This document shows, piece after piece, positions 12,901 to 23,760 of a stretch of 64,000 bases of DNA. Made by a program: the position numbers and the translations under genes. The stretch comes from Chinchilla lanigera (Eukaryota > Chordata > Mammalia > Rodentia > Chinchillidae), in the NCBI RefSeq assembly GCF_000276665.1, contig NW_004955438.1, positions 7,776,594 through 7,840,593 on the forward strand. The letters are read 5' to 3'. Under the pieces are notes generated by a model, which saw only the letters and a program-made list of their open reading frames with translations, did no database searches and was not told the DNA's origin. Numbering within the stretch: the first letter of the stretch is position 1; each line of letters starts with the position of its first letter.

Positions 12901-13594
12901 GAGAAATGCATGAGTAGGCAAGTTTGTCAATGCCTGTAGAGTAAACGTATACATACCAACATTATCATGGTGTCACTAGATGATGTAATCCTAAAGGACC
13001 ACTACTATATATGTAGCTCATTGCTGACCAACATTCTGTTATATAGTGCACATTAGCAGGAAGTACTATAGTGGGAAGATTGGATAAAACATTATTAAGT
13101 GTCAAATACATGTGAAAATACTATGCCCTGGGTAAGTTGGTATCAATAATGGATATGGGAAATTGAGTTTTCAATTACTCATTCTGAATATAAAAGGATG
13201 ATGCTTCATCTGATGTTTCTGATTGTGATTCTCATTGATGTTTCAACATCAGATTTCCCAACATTACATGTCCTTGGTTGCTCTGTTTGCCTGTACCTCT
13301 GTTGGATAAAAGGGTGCCTGAATGAGGAAGGCCTTTGATACCTAATACCCTCTGTGGCATAGTGGATCAGTGAGTGTTCTTGCTGATGTACATGTGTATA
13401 AGCTTCTCCTTTTCACTGTAGAGACTTTTTCAAGTCTTTGTACTGAGCACACAGTTGAACATGATCTAGATAAGGACACTGCCTTCAATTGTGAACAACC
13501 ACCTGATAAAAGAAGTGTAAATATCACTATCAAACATTTGTAATACATGAATTATTTGTCCAGGAGGATTAAAGAGACAATATCACCATACAAA
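9931..13594. other. unique non-coding DNA
   Basis: About 3.7 kb without a repeat I can name. Frames at 10448-10642, 11121-11321, 11747-11986 and 13342-13548 (all minus) are short and featureless. The subregion 10690-11110 is less AT-rich and more complex than its surroundings. A weak MIR-like trace may exist around 12630-12720. Confidence 0.5.
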
Positions 13595-13750
13595 GATTAT
13601 GTGGCATTCACTATGTGCTAAAATCCATTTTAAAAAACCTGAAAGGCAGTAAATTATTTAAATTTTATAAGAACTTTTTGATGTAGGCAATATTATTAAA
13701 ATTATCTCGAGCAGAAAAGGGAAATAGATGTTCAAATTTATTAGCTATGG
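13595..13750 (+). repeat. MIR SINE fragment
   Basis: Matches the MIR order: TTCACTATGTGCTAAAATCC, then ATTTTATAAGAACTTTTTGATGTAGGCAATATTATTAAAATTATC (the 'tcctcacaacaaccctatgaggtaggtactattatta' block, decayed), then AAGGGAAATAGATGTTCAAA. An ancient mammalian tRNA-derived SINE core. Confidence 0.7.
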
Positions 13751-13907
13751 GGACTTACATACAAGGATGAAAATTACGAATAAATATTAGGTGCTGAGGT
13801 ATTTGGTAAGGTATCTGGATTGGGTCCAGATCATAAAAGATTTGTATAATGCAGGGGACAGTGACTCTTAGCGTATCATTTTAAGATAGAATAATTTTAG
13901 TCTTAAT

Positions 13908-14417
13908 GTAAGCCTGAAAATGTGTCTTAAGAAACATCCCAGAGGGGTTGTAAAGAGTTAGCTTTGCAGTGCTGACTTAGCCCTGGAATGCTTCTCCAAA
14001 GACAAAGAATACCAGGGCCTAGATAACTACCTATGTATGACCTTGCCTGTATTGTTTCATCCTTTCCCTGGCCCTAGATAAACATTGTAACCATAATGGC
14101 AATGTCTGGTTATCTAAAGGGGGACATATAGAACAGAGTACAGAAAGTATATATCATTGTGGTTGGGCTCATGACCAGAGCCTGACCAGGTTACGTGGCA
14201 CAAGGAAAACGTGTGCCCGGGGCTACAACATTCCAATTTGTTACCATGGAAACCAAAAATGTATATAGCTGGGAACAAAGGCAGGCCCCTTGCCCACTTC
14301 CAAGATTGGCAAATGGAAGGAAGGGTGGCTAGCCTCAAATTAAAGCTCTGCTTGTTCTGAATAGAGTCTTTTCTGCTTCTTGTGGAACACAACCTGAATT
14401 CTGCTGTTACAACAACA
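13908..14417 (+). mobile_element. LTR-like element of ERV type (solo LTR), sense
   Basis: Begins near TGTAAGCCTG (13908) and ends near GTTACAACA (14417). A TATA-like TGTATATAGCTGGG (about 14260) lies 80 bases before ATTAAAGCTCTGCTTG (14339-14354), which looks like an ERV1 poly-A signal leading into U5. This spacing (TATA, R, polyadenylation signal, U5) is the layout of a gammaretrovirus-class LTR. No flanking gag/pol and no clear target duplication were seen. Exact edges and family are uncertain. Confidence 0.5.
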
Positions 14418-15061
14418 GATCATTTAACATTTATTTCAAAAATATTTATTGTTTTAGGAACTGGAAGATGTGGGAATGAGAAGATATACTACAGACAAGC
14501 CTCATGTCAAGTCTTTATTTTACTTACTGAGACTGAGAAGGCTGTTGTCACAGGAAAATCTTGTGGTTAATGAAAAAAGTAGGTTCTTCCTTTGTTCATA
14601 TCACTGTCCATTGGATTATCTGACTTTGATATCATTCTGTCTTCTTTATGCTACCTGCTCTTTTCTCTGGAATTCAATATCAGACCTCTCCTGGAGCAGT
14701 GTTTATCCTTTTCTTGTCAGTTGTTCAAAATTAGGGTGCCTCATGTGAGCCATGAATGCTTGTGGGAATTTACAGAAGGCAGTGAAAGAAGCAAATTTTG
14801 TCTAATGGATTGTACACTCGCCAGTGCCTTATCCTGCAACCGAATTCTGCCAGAAATTTGACTAACAAATTTTGTGTCTCCTTTGTTTTCCTGAAAATTC
14901 CATTCAGATGATGCTATTCAGTAGTACAAACTACACCTCTTCTAATTGCCCATCTTGATGTTTTTTATTTTGCTCTCTCTTTGTCCATACTAATCAACTT
15001 ACAGCAAAATAATTTATTTATATCTCTTGATATCTTTTGTCTGCTATACCCCACTATCGTT
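14418..15061. other. unassigned DNA with a short duplicated segment
   Basis: Bases 14798-14840 are similar to 15275-15317 (TTGTCTAATGG, TGTRCACT, GCCARTGCCT, CCTG). Otherwise no recognised feature. Three overlapping plus frames (14382-14861) have no protein character. Confidence 0.45.
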
Positions 15062-15325
15062 TCAATATGTCCCTGGAAAGGTCACACGATGAAGGATTAA
15101 TTGCCATTGTATTGGGTGGTATAGAGCTATAGAGTCTTTATGAGGTGATTAGGCCTTTAGAACAATTAATGCCTTTCTAATGGGAGTAAGTTTTCCCTCT
15201 CTCTCTCTCACCTGGTTGTAAGAGAAACTTCTTACAGAGCAAATTTGCAGCTTTTGTTTCTCTCTTTTCCACTCTTGTCTAATGGGTTGTGCACTGGCCA
15301 ATGCCTCACCCTGGAACCCACCTAC
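15062..15325 (+). mobile_element. possible MaLR LTR remnant, sense
   Basis: TATGAGGTGATTAGGCCTTTAGAACAATTAATGCCTTTCTAATGGGAG (split over 15140-15186) resembles the MaLR LTR block with gaggtgg...ggattaatgcc. It is followed by a CTCTCTCTCT tract and an ACCTGGTTG section. The 3' end is missing or too decayed to place. Confidence 0.4.
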
Positions 15326-15764
15326 CCTTCTTTTTTCATAACTTGAAGCAGCACTAGGAAATGTTCAGTTTAGTTCACTTTCAGAAAATACTTTGTTTTG
15401 TACTCAGTGGCCTCTGAATCTCAGTGAAACTATGCTACACTAAACTTCCTTAAGCCCAGTTTCTTTCTGAGTGAACTGAGCATCCTTTAGTGAAAAAGTC
15501 AAGAATATGTATTTTCTTCAAGTGGTTGCTGTGTAAAATATACAAAGTTCTCTGAAGGTGAGTGAAGAAGAAAGGTGGCTAAATTATGGCATCAAATTAA
15601 CTGATCAGATATTTTTCCATTAGGTAATGTGTATAATTAAGAGCAATTTTATTATAAATTTTCAGACAGTTCAACAAATGCTTCTCCAATATACTAGATA
15701 TTAACTAATTTATATTTTAGGACCTAATTACAGAATATGCTTGTGTTTATCAAGTAAAATTTTC
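15326..15764. other. unique non-coding DNA
   Basis: No recognised feature. Confidence 0.5.
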
Positions 15765-15853
15765 TTCTGTTTTTGTGTGGCTGGGGAACAAACTCAAGGC
15801 CTTGTATATCCTAGCCAAGCCCTCTAACACTAAGCTACAACCCCCACAGGTCC
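15765..15853 (-). mobile_element. old ID-type SINE, antisense
   Basis: GGCTGGGGAACAAACTCAAGGCCTTGTATATCCTAGCCAAGCCCTCTAACACTAAGCTACAACCCCCA (split) is the reverse of a tRNA-derived ID/B4 head: reversed B box (GGGGAACAAACTC), then reversed A box (CACTAAGCTACAACCCCC). Diverged, no clear duplication. Confidence 0.75.
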
Positions 15854-16369
15854 AAATACCAATTTTGTTGAAGCCCAATGGAAGTGAGATATTCTGAACA
15901 GTACGACTTGAATTTGTGGTTAGATTTGGCAAATGTGTGCTTTGCATAATTTAATGAACAATTCAATTTTAAAAGCTTGTAAAAACATCATGCCAATGAC
16001 TCTTAAATTTTGAGTTTAATTGTACATAAATGGAATAGAAATTAATAAGACAAAAATATAAAAGTGTGAAAAATTATAATGGATGCAATTTTTATAATTA
16101 TTTTGCTTACTACATGATTGTGAAGCCTCTCACTAGTGGATTCTAATTATTGCAGAAATCAATAGCAGAAAACAATAATAAATTTAGCATGCATTTTTTT
16201 CTGAATTATTATAGTATTTCAATGGAAAATGAGAGAATTTAAGAGGCATATCAAAGAAAGGGATTATTTTGGATGTCATCCTTCAAGGTAAGCACATCTT
16301 CACACAATAAACTTCATTACAATGACAATTAATGTTTGATCATTAAGTTTGGCTACTGCACCATGCTAG
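15854..16369. other. unique AT-rich DNA
   Basis: No recognised feature. Confidence 0.5.
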
Positions 16370-16385
16370 AAGTTTCCTACTTTGA

Positions 16386-16481
16386 TTTTTTTTTTTTTTT
16401 TTTGTGGTCCTGGGGCTCTAACTCACAACCTTGCACTTGCCAGGCAGGCACTTATGCCAGTGAGCTATATCCCCAGCCCCA
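16386..16481 (-). mobile_element. ID-type SINE, antisense, with target-site duplication
   Basis: A T-run is followed by the reversed tRNA-like unit (CTCACAACCTTGCACTTGCCAGGCAGGC, split; then GAGCTATATCCCCAGCCCC). It is flanked by a perfect 16-base duplication, AAGTTTCCTACTTTGA, at 16370-16385 and 16482-16497. The intact duplication and low divergence indicate a fairly recent insertion. The 60-codon open frame across it is spurious. Confidence 0.95.
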
Positions 16482-16497
16482 AAGTTTCCTACTTTGA

Positions 16498-16989
16498 AGA
16501 CACATTAGTGAAGTTTCAAGTGAGAAGAGTTTTTAGTGTAGATACTTTGCCAATATGTGATTAGCAATGTATGTTGTTTGAGTATGGAATTGTACAATTT
16601 CTTATGTTTTATTATTTTATTTACAAATTTTTTTCTTCATTATTTATTTTGCTTGTGTACAGAGATAAGGCTAAATTGTGAAGTAATATCTGAATTTTCA
16701 CTATTTCTGATTCATATTTTTGTATTGACTATGTATTATATTTATTCCCTACTGTTTTTCTTAATATATTCTTATGTCTAGATAGTTAACCACTACCTGT
16801 CAATAGTAGTTTGCTTCTTGGTTTACAGTTTATTGCAGATATATTGCCAAGAAGCTGAGCTTTTTAAATAGTGTCACTGTCTATCATGTCCAATGAGTTG
16901 TTTTATGAATATATTCTCAAAACACATCATGCAACTTGTTTTTTTTTTTTAAGAAGCAAATGCAGAATTTTCACATTTCACCAGAAACA
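16498..16989. other. unique AT-rich DNA
   Basis: No recognised feature. The 74-codon frame at 16557-16781 is a very hydrophobic Leu/Phe/Ile string produced by AT-rich sequence. Confidence 0.5.
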
Positions 16990-17950
16990 GCTTATTTTTA
17001 AATTTTATTTTAAAGACAGTAGTAAATGAGAAGAAAAGAAAAAAAAGACTAATAGCAGCATACCAATATCAAAAACATAAACAAACCAAAGTAAGAACAT
17101 TTAAAGTGATATAGGATTTCAAGACAAAATAATACGAATTAAGAATGGTTGTTATATTACATATTGTTATCTTCAGCTACATTGCTCAGATTACTAAATG
17201 TAAGAATGATAGATTGTTCAAACCATTAAAGAGAATAAGAAAATAATTATTAGATAAGATATTAGAGATAATACAGAGTTTCACTAGACAAACTGTAGGA
17301 ATTCACCATGGTGGTTCCATTGTGTACTGTTACCTTCAAATCAGTTGCTCGCTTTTTTTGTTGTTGTTGTTATTTCTTTCCAGTACTGGGAATCGAACTC
17401 ACAATCTTGTACTTGCCAGGCAGGTGCTGTGCTGCTGAGCTAAATCCCCAGCCCCCAAATCAGTTGCTCAGAGTCCCAGAAACAAGCATGCAAAACTGAT
17501 CAGAACATAAAAGATTTTAAGCACTAACTGTTCCTTTCAATATACAATCAGACATCAGCAATTCAGTTATCACAGCTATTCATATATATATTTATATTTT
17601 GCCTTAATTCTTTCTTTTTTTCTCCTTTCCCTCACCCCCTTCATTCCTTCCTTTGAGCAGTTTCTTTCCCTTTCCTGTCATCTACTGTATGGTTTGAGTT
17701 TTACCTAGTCCTTCAGGTTCCTACACCAGGGAGATAATATGATGTTTACACATGTGGGTCCGAATTATTTCCTTATGGGTATGGTCTCTAGCTGCATCTA
17801 TTTAGCTACAAAAGCCTCGAGTGTATCTTTTTTTATAGCTGAGTAATACTCCATTGTATAAAAATACCACATCATTTTTATCCATTCCTCAGGTGATTGG
17901 CATTTGGGTTGTTTCCAAGATTTAGATATACCAAATTGTGCTGCTTATTT
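16990..17950 (-). mobile_element. L1 3' end, antisense (3' UTR and ORF2 C-terminal part)
   Basis: On the plus strand one sees reversed 3' UTR, a C/T-rich tract (17608-17656) that is the reversed G-rich polypurine tract of rodent L1 3' UTRs, then the reversed end of ORF2: ATGGTCTCTAGCTGCATCTATTTAG, GAGTAATACTCCATTGTATA, TTTTATCCATTCCTC, GGCATTTGGGTTGTTTCCAAG, each separated by short diverged stretches. Same 3' UTR subfamily as 51721-52617 and 54263-54380. An ID SINE sits inside at 17351-17456. Confidence 0.85.
17351..17456 (-). mobile_element. ID-type SINE nested in L1, antisense
   Basis: T/G-rich reversed tail, then CCAGTACTGGGAATCGAACTC and CTTGCCAGGCAGGTGC, ending GAGCTAAATCCCCAGCCCC. Flanked by the perfect 13-base duplication AAATCAGTTGCTC at 17338-17350 and 17457-17469. 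Its insertion into the L1 3' UTR dates it after the L1. Confidence 0.95.
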
Positions 17951-18364
17951 ATTTGTTTTCTTTTCATCATGAAGCTCTTTTTTGTAATGTAAAGTGTTGA
18001 ACAAAGCACACTCTGCTCCTAGCTGAGTCCCCTCTTAAATGTGTACCTGCAACTAGTAAGTGCTTCAGAGATCTCTTTATTGGATTTGGTTAGACATCTC
18101 ACTGCTACTTTTGTATGCTATTAATATTCTCTAGATAAAGTAGTACTCCTGTTGCATCCCAAAATATAATAATATTTTTCTTCTTACTGAAACAAAACAT
18201 AGTTGGTGTTATGGTTCAGGACCCAGTATAAAGGACAATTTTTTGGCAGGACTCTGACTTTTAACCTAATTTCTAGCAAGGCAATTGAAAGAGGAAAAAG
18301 AGAGCATAGCTAGTGCCACTACAGTCCTGGCGCCTTTACTCACATTTAAATTCTCATGGCGTCA
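17951..18364. other. unique non-coding DNA
   Basis: No recognised feature. Confidence 0.5.
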
Positions 18365-18472
18365 TGGTGAGTTGAATGGAACTTACCCAAGACTACAACT
18401 TCTCAGTGTCAGAGTTTAGATTGGAAGCGAGCATTATCTGACTGAAAATCCAGTGCCTTCATTGCATCTTGT
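18365..18472 (+). repeat. MIR SINE fragment
   Basis: GGAACTTACCCAAGACTACAAC, then CAGTGTCAGAGTTTAGATTGGAAGC and ATCTGACTGAAAATCCAGTGCC follow the MIR 3' block order (aacttgcccaaggtcac, agagctgggattcgaac, tctgactcc...). Confidence 0.7.
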
Positions 18473-18479
18473 TACATGT

Positions 18480-19430
18480 CATAAATTTGCTTATCTCATT
18501 AAGATTTGACCTTCTCCTCCATGTTCCTTAATCTACAGGCCTGCTTTGTACCCCTGCATGGAAGCTCATTGTCATTTGTTTCCACCACTCATAAGAAACA
18601 TATAAAAACTTACAATGCAGGCAACTACTCATTCAGCAGGTATAGTCTTCTATCAGCTGGAAGCTAAAGGAAAAGTGAAAACTATCTCATCCAGCATGTC
18701 ACGTTAGAGGAAAATTTGGTACTAAGGGTGAAAACCAGGTTTGTGTCATGTAGCATAATGCTAACTAATGCAAGGAGCAAAATACTGAATTTGTCATGAT
18801 GCCATTCAGCAGGCCATAACACCCTCGCTCCATCCACGCCTTATAGGAACAAGTGGTTCTTTTCTGCCTGGTGCCCAAAATTATATCAGAAGATTTCATT
18901 ATCTCTTATTCAGTCCCAATTTTGAGGCCCTGTAGAACTCATAAGCTTCGGGGTCTGGACAAAGGGACTTTCCAAGGTTCCTATCATCCTCTGGCTTCCC
19001 TGCCCCAGCTGTGAAAATCAATTAGTCCTGCTGAAAACCAAGCTGCTCTATGCTCTCAGTAATGAAAAGGGCCAACTCCACACTAGCAATTTTCTCTGAC
19101 GAACAGAGACTTAGAATCTTTCTTCACTGCTCCATGGAATTGCCTTTTACTTCTATTTTGAAAGTTGCCAGACATGCCGAGAGATTAACACAGAAGACTC
19201 TTTAGAGCAGCAGGCAAATTACACCATCGCACACCAGTGACATTTGTGACTCCCTCAGGCTGGTATGCAGCCATCACACAGTCAAAACAAACACCTCCTA
19301 AACACATGCCAGAGCTCAACGCCCCCTCGCCTCGCCTCCGCTGATAAAAGCTGAAATGCCTAATGGGACCTCAGCAATTTTAAGTCCTCAGTCAGTAGTT
19401 CATAGCAAGCATCAACAAAACAATAGTTGG
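18480..19430. other. candidate conserved non-coding block (no repeat seen)
   Basis: Almost 1 kb free of recognisable transposons, with balanced base composition and high complexity in an otherwise AT-rich, repeat-rich window. It contains homeodomain-type and bHLH-type words such as ATCAATTAGTCCTGC (about 19018), CCAGCTGTGAAAATC (19005) and CTGATAAAAGCTGAAATGCCTAATG (split, about 19340). No open frame or splice pair suggests an exon. The call rests only on texture. Confidence 0.3.
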
Positions 19431-19675
19431 AAAATGCTAGCGTCGTGCTGTATGGGAACAAGACTCCAGAGGCGATGGGGCAATGTTGGGAAACACCAGA
19501 AAAGGTTCATTCTTGGGTAGAGAGGTCCTCCTTGTCCTGTTCTGTCCTTGCTGGGAAAGGGGTCATCTCTCAACAATGGGGGGGGGGAACCTTTAACTCA
19601 TCCCTATACCATTACCAGCCTTCTTATCATCAACTACACTTGAGATGAAATGATCAATTCTTCATTCAGTTATAG

Positions 19676-19888
19676 CAAGACTTCTCCAACTTGGCATTAT
19701 GGAGACTGCGGGCTGTGTGATTCTTCCTGGCGGAGCTGGAGGGGCTCTTTTGTGCATAGTAGATGCTCAGAAGCTCCTTGGGTTCTCTCACCTGGATGCC
19801 AGCATTCAACTCTTCCACGTTGGGACAATCAAAAATGTCTCTGGACATCGCTAAACATGCGCTGAGGGAAAATTTTCCCAGTGGACAA
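19676..19888 (-). mobile_element. MER20 (hAT-Charlie non-autonomous DNA transposon)
   Basis: Order of landmarks equals reversed MER20: TTCTCCAACTTGGCATTATGGA, GCTGTGTGATTCTTC, GTGCATAGTAGATGCTCAG, ACCTGGATGCCAGCATTC, GGGACAATCAAAAATGTCTC, TGGACATCGCTAAACATGCG, AAATTTTCCCAGTGG. Nearly full length. Minus relative to the consensus that starts CAGTGGTTCTCAACC. Short frames overlapping on both strands (19650-19993) are therefore transposon-derived noise. Confidence 0.8.
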
Positions 19889-21295
19889 CGACTAAATCAA
19901 AGGACACTTTCTTTTAAATCCCTAAAGAGCAAAAGAATAAGAAGATTTGGGAGAAAAAAAAAAAAGAAGAATTGGGGGAAAACACACTGTTAAAATAGCT
20001 GAGTATATAAAGCATCATTGATATACATTCTTTGCAATTTTAGATGCAATGAATCAGCATGCCATTAGTTTTCACTGAAAGAGTTTTTATATGCAAAGGG
20101 ATAGATAACTAGGTAGATATTCATCTTTAAATCATTAGATTTAATGACATTGTTGGTTATTTATTATTAAGATATTTTGTCATTATAATTTATGGTAACT
20201 TCTATGTTTTCTCATTTGCCTCATAGGTAAGAACATCAAATTTGTCTCCCATTTTTATTGTAGAGTAAAATGTAGTGCATTTAAAGAGCGAATATCAAGG
20301 ATTTTTAAAGTTAAATTATTGTCTTTATATGAAAGTCTTCCTCTCAAATCCTGAGAAATAGGATATGTACATGGTACTTTAATTGCAATTAATTGACATA
20401 AATACTTTAATTCAAATTATGACCTATCAAGTAAGATTGCTTTATATTCACATTCTATTTCTTCAATCAAAATTTTTTTCATCAAGCAAGTCTAAATGAC
20501 AACGATCAAGAGCAAATATTTTCATTCATGGATAACACTGAGAGCATAGAATAGAGGATTGTGAATAGGATTTAGGGCTAACTTACTGGTGAGTAACTAT
20601 TAAACAGAGTGTGGGAGAATGAAATGCTATAAATGCTACAAATTCCTTCCACTCTGGTACAGTGACCCATTGACTTTGCAGCTCCTCTTAGCAAGTGTGA
20701 ATGTGAGCTTAGACATACAACTCTGTCCAAGGCTTAATTAACAAGCATGACTTAGGTAAGGAGTAACTTAAAGCATATTTCTGGTTTTGTTTTTGCCCTT
20801 TGCTTAAACTCAGTGCAACTCCCATCACTTGAAAGAGCCCCATCTTGCCTAGTGGATAAGGAAAGACACACAGTCAAGTCATTGGCAGTGCTGAAGTTGA
20901 CTTCATGCTAATTTCTAACCTATGAAGAGAACAACCCAACCCAACAAAGACCACATCAGTTATCCCACACCAAAAAGTATAACTGGAGGATTCATTCAAT
21001 CATGAAAAGCCATGGCATTTTTGCTTCAAATCAGTAAATTGTAGAAGAAATTAAATAACAGTAAAAGGTAACTAGTATACTTACACTGAAATAGCAAGCT
21101 TTAGCCTGACAAGCAAACTACCACCTAAAGTGTTATTCATATTGTCACATCATCTTTCTTTTATATTAAATATGAGAGAAATACAAGATTCAGTTGGGTA
21201 GATTTCTGTAGTAGCCTGAAAATAGTAATTATGGGAGAACAGATACCTTAGATATCCAGTCTGACTCTTCCTTGATACTATAATCATGACTTTTT
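19889..21295. other. unique AT-rich DNA
   Basis: No recognised repeat or gene, apart from a short A-run at 19954-19965. Confidence 0.5.
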
Positions 21296-21486
21296 TCATC
21301 ACCATCATCTTTTACCATTTACTGTAAGCCAGGTACAGAGCGTTTACCTCTGACACATGGAAAAGAATCACATTCACTACCTCAATTTAGTATAAGCAGG
21401 GAGTTTCTAGCAAGGAGACTGTAGCTTATCCAGAATTATGTGGCAACAACTCGCTAAGGTAGGACATGAATCCAGGCCTTAATTAC
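21296..21486 (+). repeat. MIR SINE
   Basis: TACTGTAAGCCAGGTACAGAGCGTTTAC, CTAGCAAGGAGACTGTAGCTTATCCAGAATTATGTGGC, and AGGTAGGACATGAATCCAGGCC follow MIR order (ctgtgccaggcactgt..., gttaagtaacttgcccaaggtcac..., ggattcgaacccagg). Confidence 0.7.
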
Positions 21487-23306
21487 TTCATAGGTCATAT
21501 AAGTCATCCTCATGGTCATGTCTGACATATTTTGCTTAAACGGATATGTATTTGCAGATGCTTGATTTTGTGATATTTTCAGTCCACCCTTCCATTAATT
21601 CATTCCCTCATACTGAAGATATTTGTTCATCAAACTTCAAGTGCTAAAAATGCCTCTGGTATTCTTGCAGAATTTCATAGGATGGACATGTTTCCAGCTC
21701 TTGTGAAGTTGATACACTTTATTCTCTCTTCTCTCCTCTATATGTTACCTGCTTCATTCTACCCATTCTGAAGCTTTTCTTCTCTCTTATTTTATTTTTA
21801 ACTCACTACTAGGGATTTTCTTTTAAAACTAAGGCAACTTTAAAGACAGTGTACTGCAACTTATTCAGTGATTGGGTCCGGAAACAGAATTCTAAAGCGT
21901 TTAAGGCAAAACATAGCGTGTTTGTGGACGTGTCTGTGCATATTTGTGCTTCACATAGGGGGGAGATTTTCTTAGAAGAAAAACAACCATAACAAAAGAA
22001 CCCAAGAGAAATAGAAGGTACGTTTTACTTCATCTTTAGTGTTAAGAGAAAGAGACAAATATCAGACCATTAGCTTCAAAATTGAAGGGAACCTAAATGT
22101 ATGAATTGCCTTTGTGGTAGGGTGGAGGAATATTGTACAAATTATTTTATATAAATATTACAGTTACATGTGAGGTAGGTATTGAGGAAAAATGGCAGCG
22201 TGATATAGAACTCCACCTCAAGCCCCGTGCTACATCCCTCTACTCTTTAATTTAGCAAGTAGGCTGATTATTTTTAAAGTTATGAAAACCTGTTCTCACA
22301 GTTGTAATTCTGACCCTGATGAGAAATGGCACAGAAGATAGTCACAGATGAACATTTAATATTGGCATGACAGTAGCAAACACTGCAAATATTGACACAA
22401 CATTACAAATATTGAGTTAACACTCAATATTTACATGAAAATAGACCAAACGATGCAGTAAGAATTTTGCACCCTATTTAAACGTGTAGGATAAGTCCAC
22501 ACGTTCATTCATGCTAAACATAGGACTTACTTTCATAAAATAGTAATGGATGCCTCAATATTCCATACCAAGCGTGGTTATATGCTCATATGCTTGCATA
22601 CTTACTGGGGATCAGAGGTTTGATTTAAACCAACAAATTAGCATCTTTTACAAATGATCTTCCTTGCTGAGAGCAATAACTAGTTTTAGAGTTTATACTA
22701 TTACAAGGCCATATATAATTATGGACATATATATATATATATTTCCTAATTTTGCTTACAGAATTTACTTTTCTGAAACAAACAATTTTATTTTCTACCT
22801 TCTCATAAGGGATTCCATTGTAGTACACCAAGGCAAATTAATCAAAGAGGACAGAAATCTCAGCTGGCAGACTGTGGCAGATACATGATAATATGTTTCA
22901 GTGAAAGTGCTTGACAAGCAAAGAATTCAAAGGACTGTAAATCACTGTAGTGGCTGCTAATTTTAAATGAACTACAAACATTTCAAGAATTGTTATCCCA
23001 TTTAACGATTCTCAAAAGTATGTGAGAAAACTCCTCAGGATATCCGACAGTTATTCTAAAGAGTCTATGAAGTAGTTACTATGAGGTATGGAAACATTCA
23101 AGTAGCTGGAACTTTGACTGGCATTTTCTAGAATGACATTTCTGGAGCTGAAGCAAAGAGTACATGTGTGTAAGAGAAAGAAAAAGAAACACAAGTAAAG
23201 GTATTGTCAATTTTGCTAAAAACTAGAGTAATCCCATAGCAAGGGCTTTGCTGCCTTGTTACATGATCATGGCTGATAATTTATTATAAAGCATTTGTTC
23301 TGCCTC
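21487..23306. other. unique non-coding DNA
   Basis: No named repeat. It includes a short TA run (22726-22742) and a perfect inverted repeat at 22407-22432. Confidence 0.5.
22407..22432. repeat. perfect inverted repeat (11-base arms, 4-base loop)
   Basis: AAATATTGAGT, loop TAAC, ACTCAATATTT. A short direct ACAAATATTGA-like word precedes it (about 22386), so it probably arose by local template switching. Confidence 0.85.
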
Positions 23307-23309
23307 ATT

Positions 23310-23356
<47 letters not shown>

Positions 23357-23358
23357 TT
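23307..23358 (+). repeat. (TTTA)n microsatellite
   Basis: About 13 uninterrupted TTTA units. Confidence 0.97.
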
Positions 23359-23459
23359 GCTTAAAATGAACCACTAGCTTTAGAATTATTACCTTAAAAG
23401 TGCTTTCAGGGTCTGATCTCATTACACATTTGGTCTGAAAATTTTTGCATGAAAACAGC

Positions 23460-23760
23460 AACCAGCAAGCAGTATTGTTTTCATTTAAAAATAGCATCCT
23501 AGTGTCTTTCCTGTCAAAGGGAGACATTCTTTAATGCAGTTTCTACTGGAGTGCATTATTCTTCATTAATAAATGATCAGCTCTCCTTTTTGTGCCTCAT
23601 CAGTAAACAATAATTTCCCCACGTGCCTCTAATGAGACATTGATAAAAGTGGAATCTTCCTTGTTGCTCTGTATTTCTGACTGGCCTAGACTTGTCCCGT
23701 TGGGCATAGTCTCGTTGCCTTGTGGAAGGTGTACAGAACTTCTGGAAGTAGAACATTAAA
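23460..23760. other. candidate conserved non-coding block (no repeat seen)
   Basis: Repeat-free sequence rich in homeodomain-core words: TTCATTAATAAATGATCAGC, GTAAACAATAATTTCCCC, CACGTGCCTCTAATGAG, CATTGATAAAAGTGG. A CACGTG E-box is at about 23620. Motif crowding of this type is common in developmental enhancers, but no conservation data are available here. Confidence 0.3.

Noticed and set aside
19300..19345. CTCF site at the GCCCCCTCGCC motif (about 19320)
   Set aside because: Only the central GCCCCCT core matches; the flanking part of the motif is missing.
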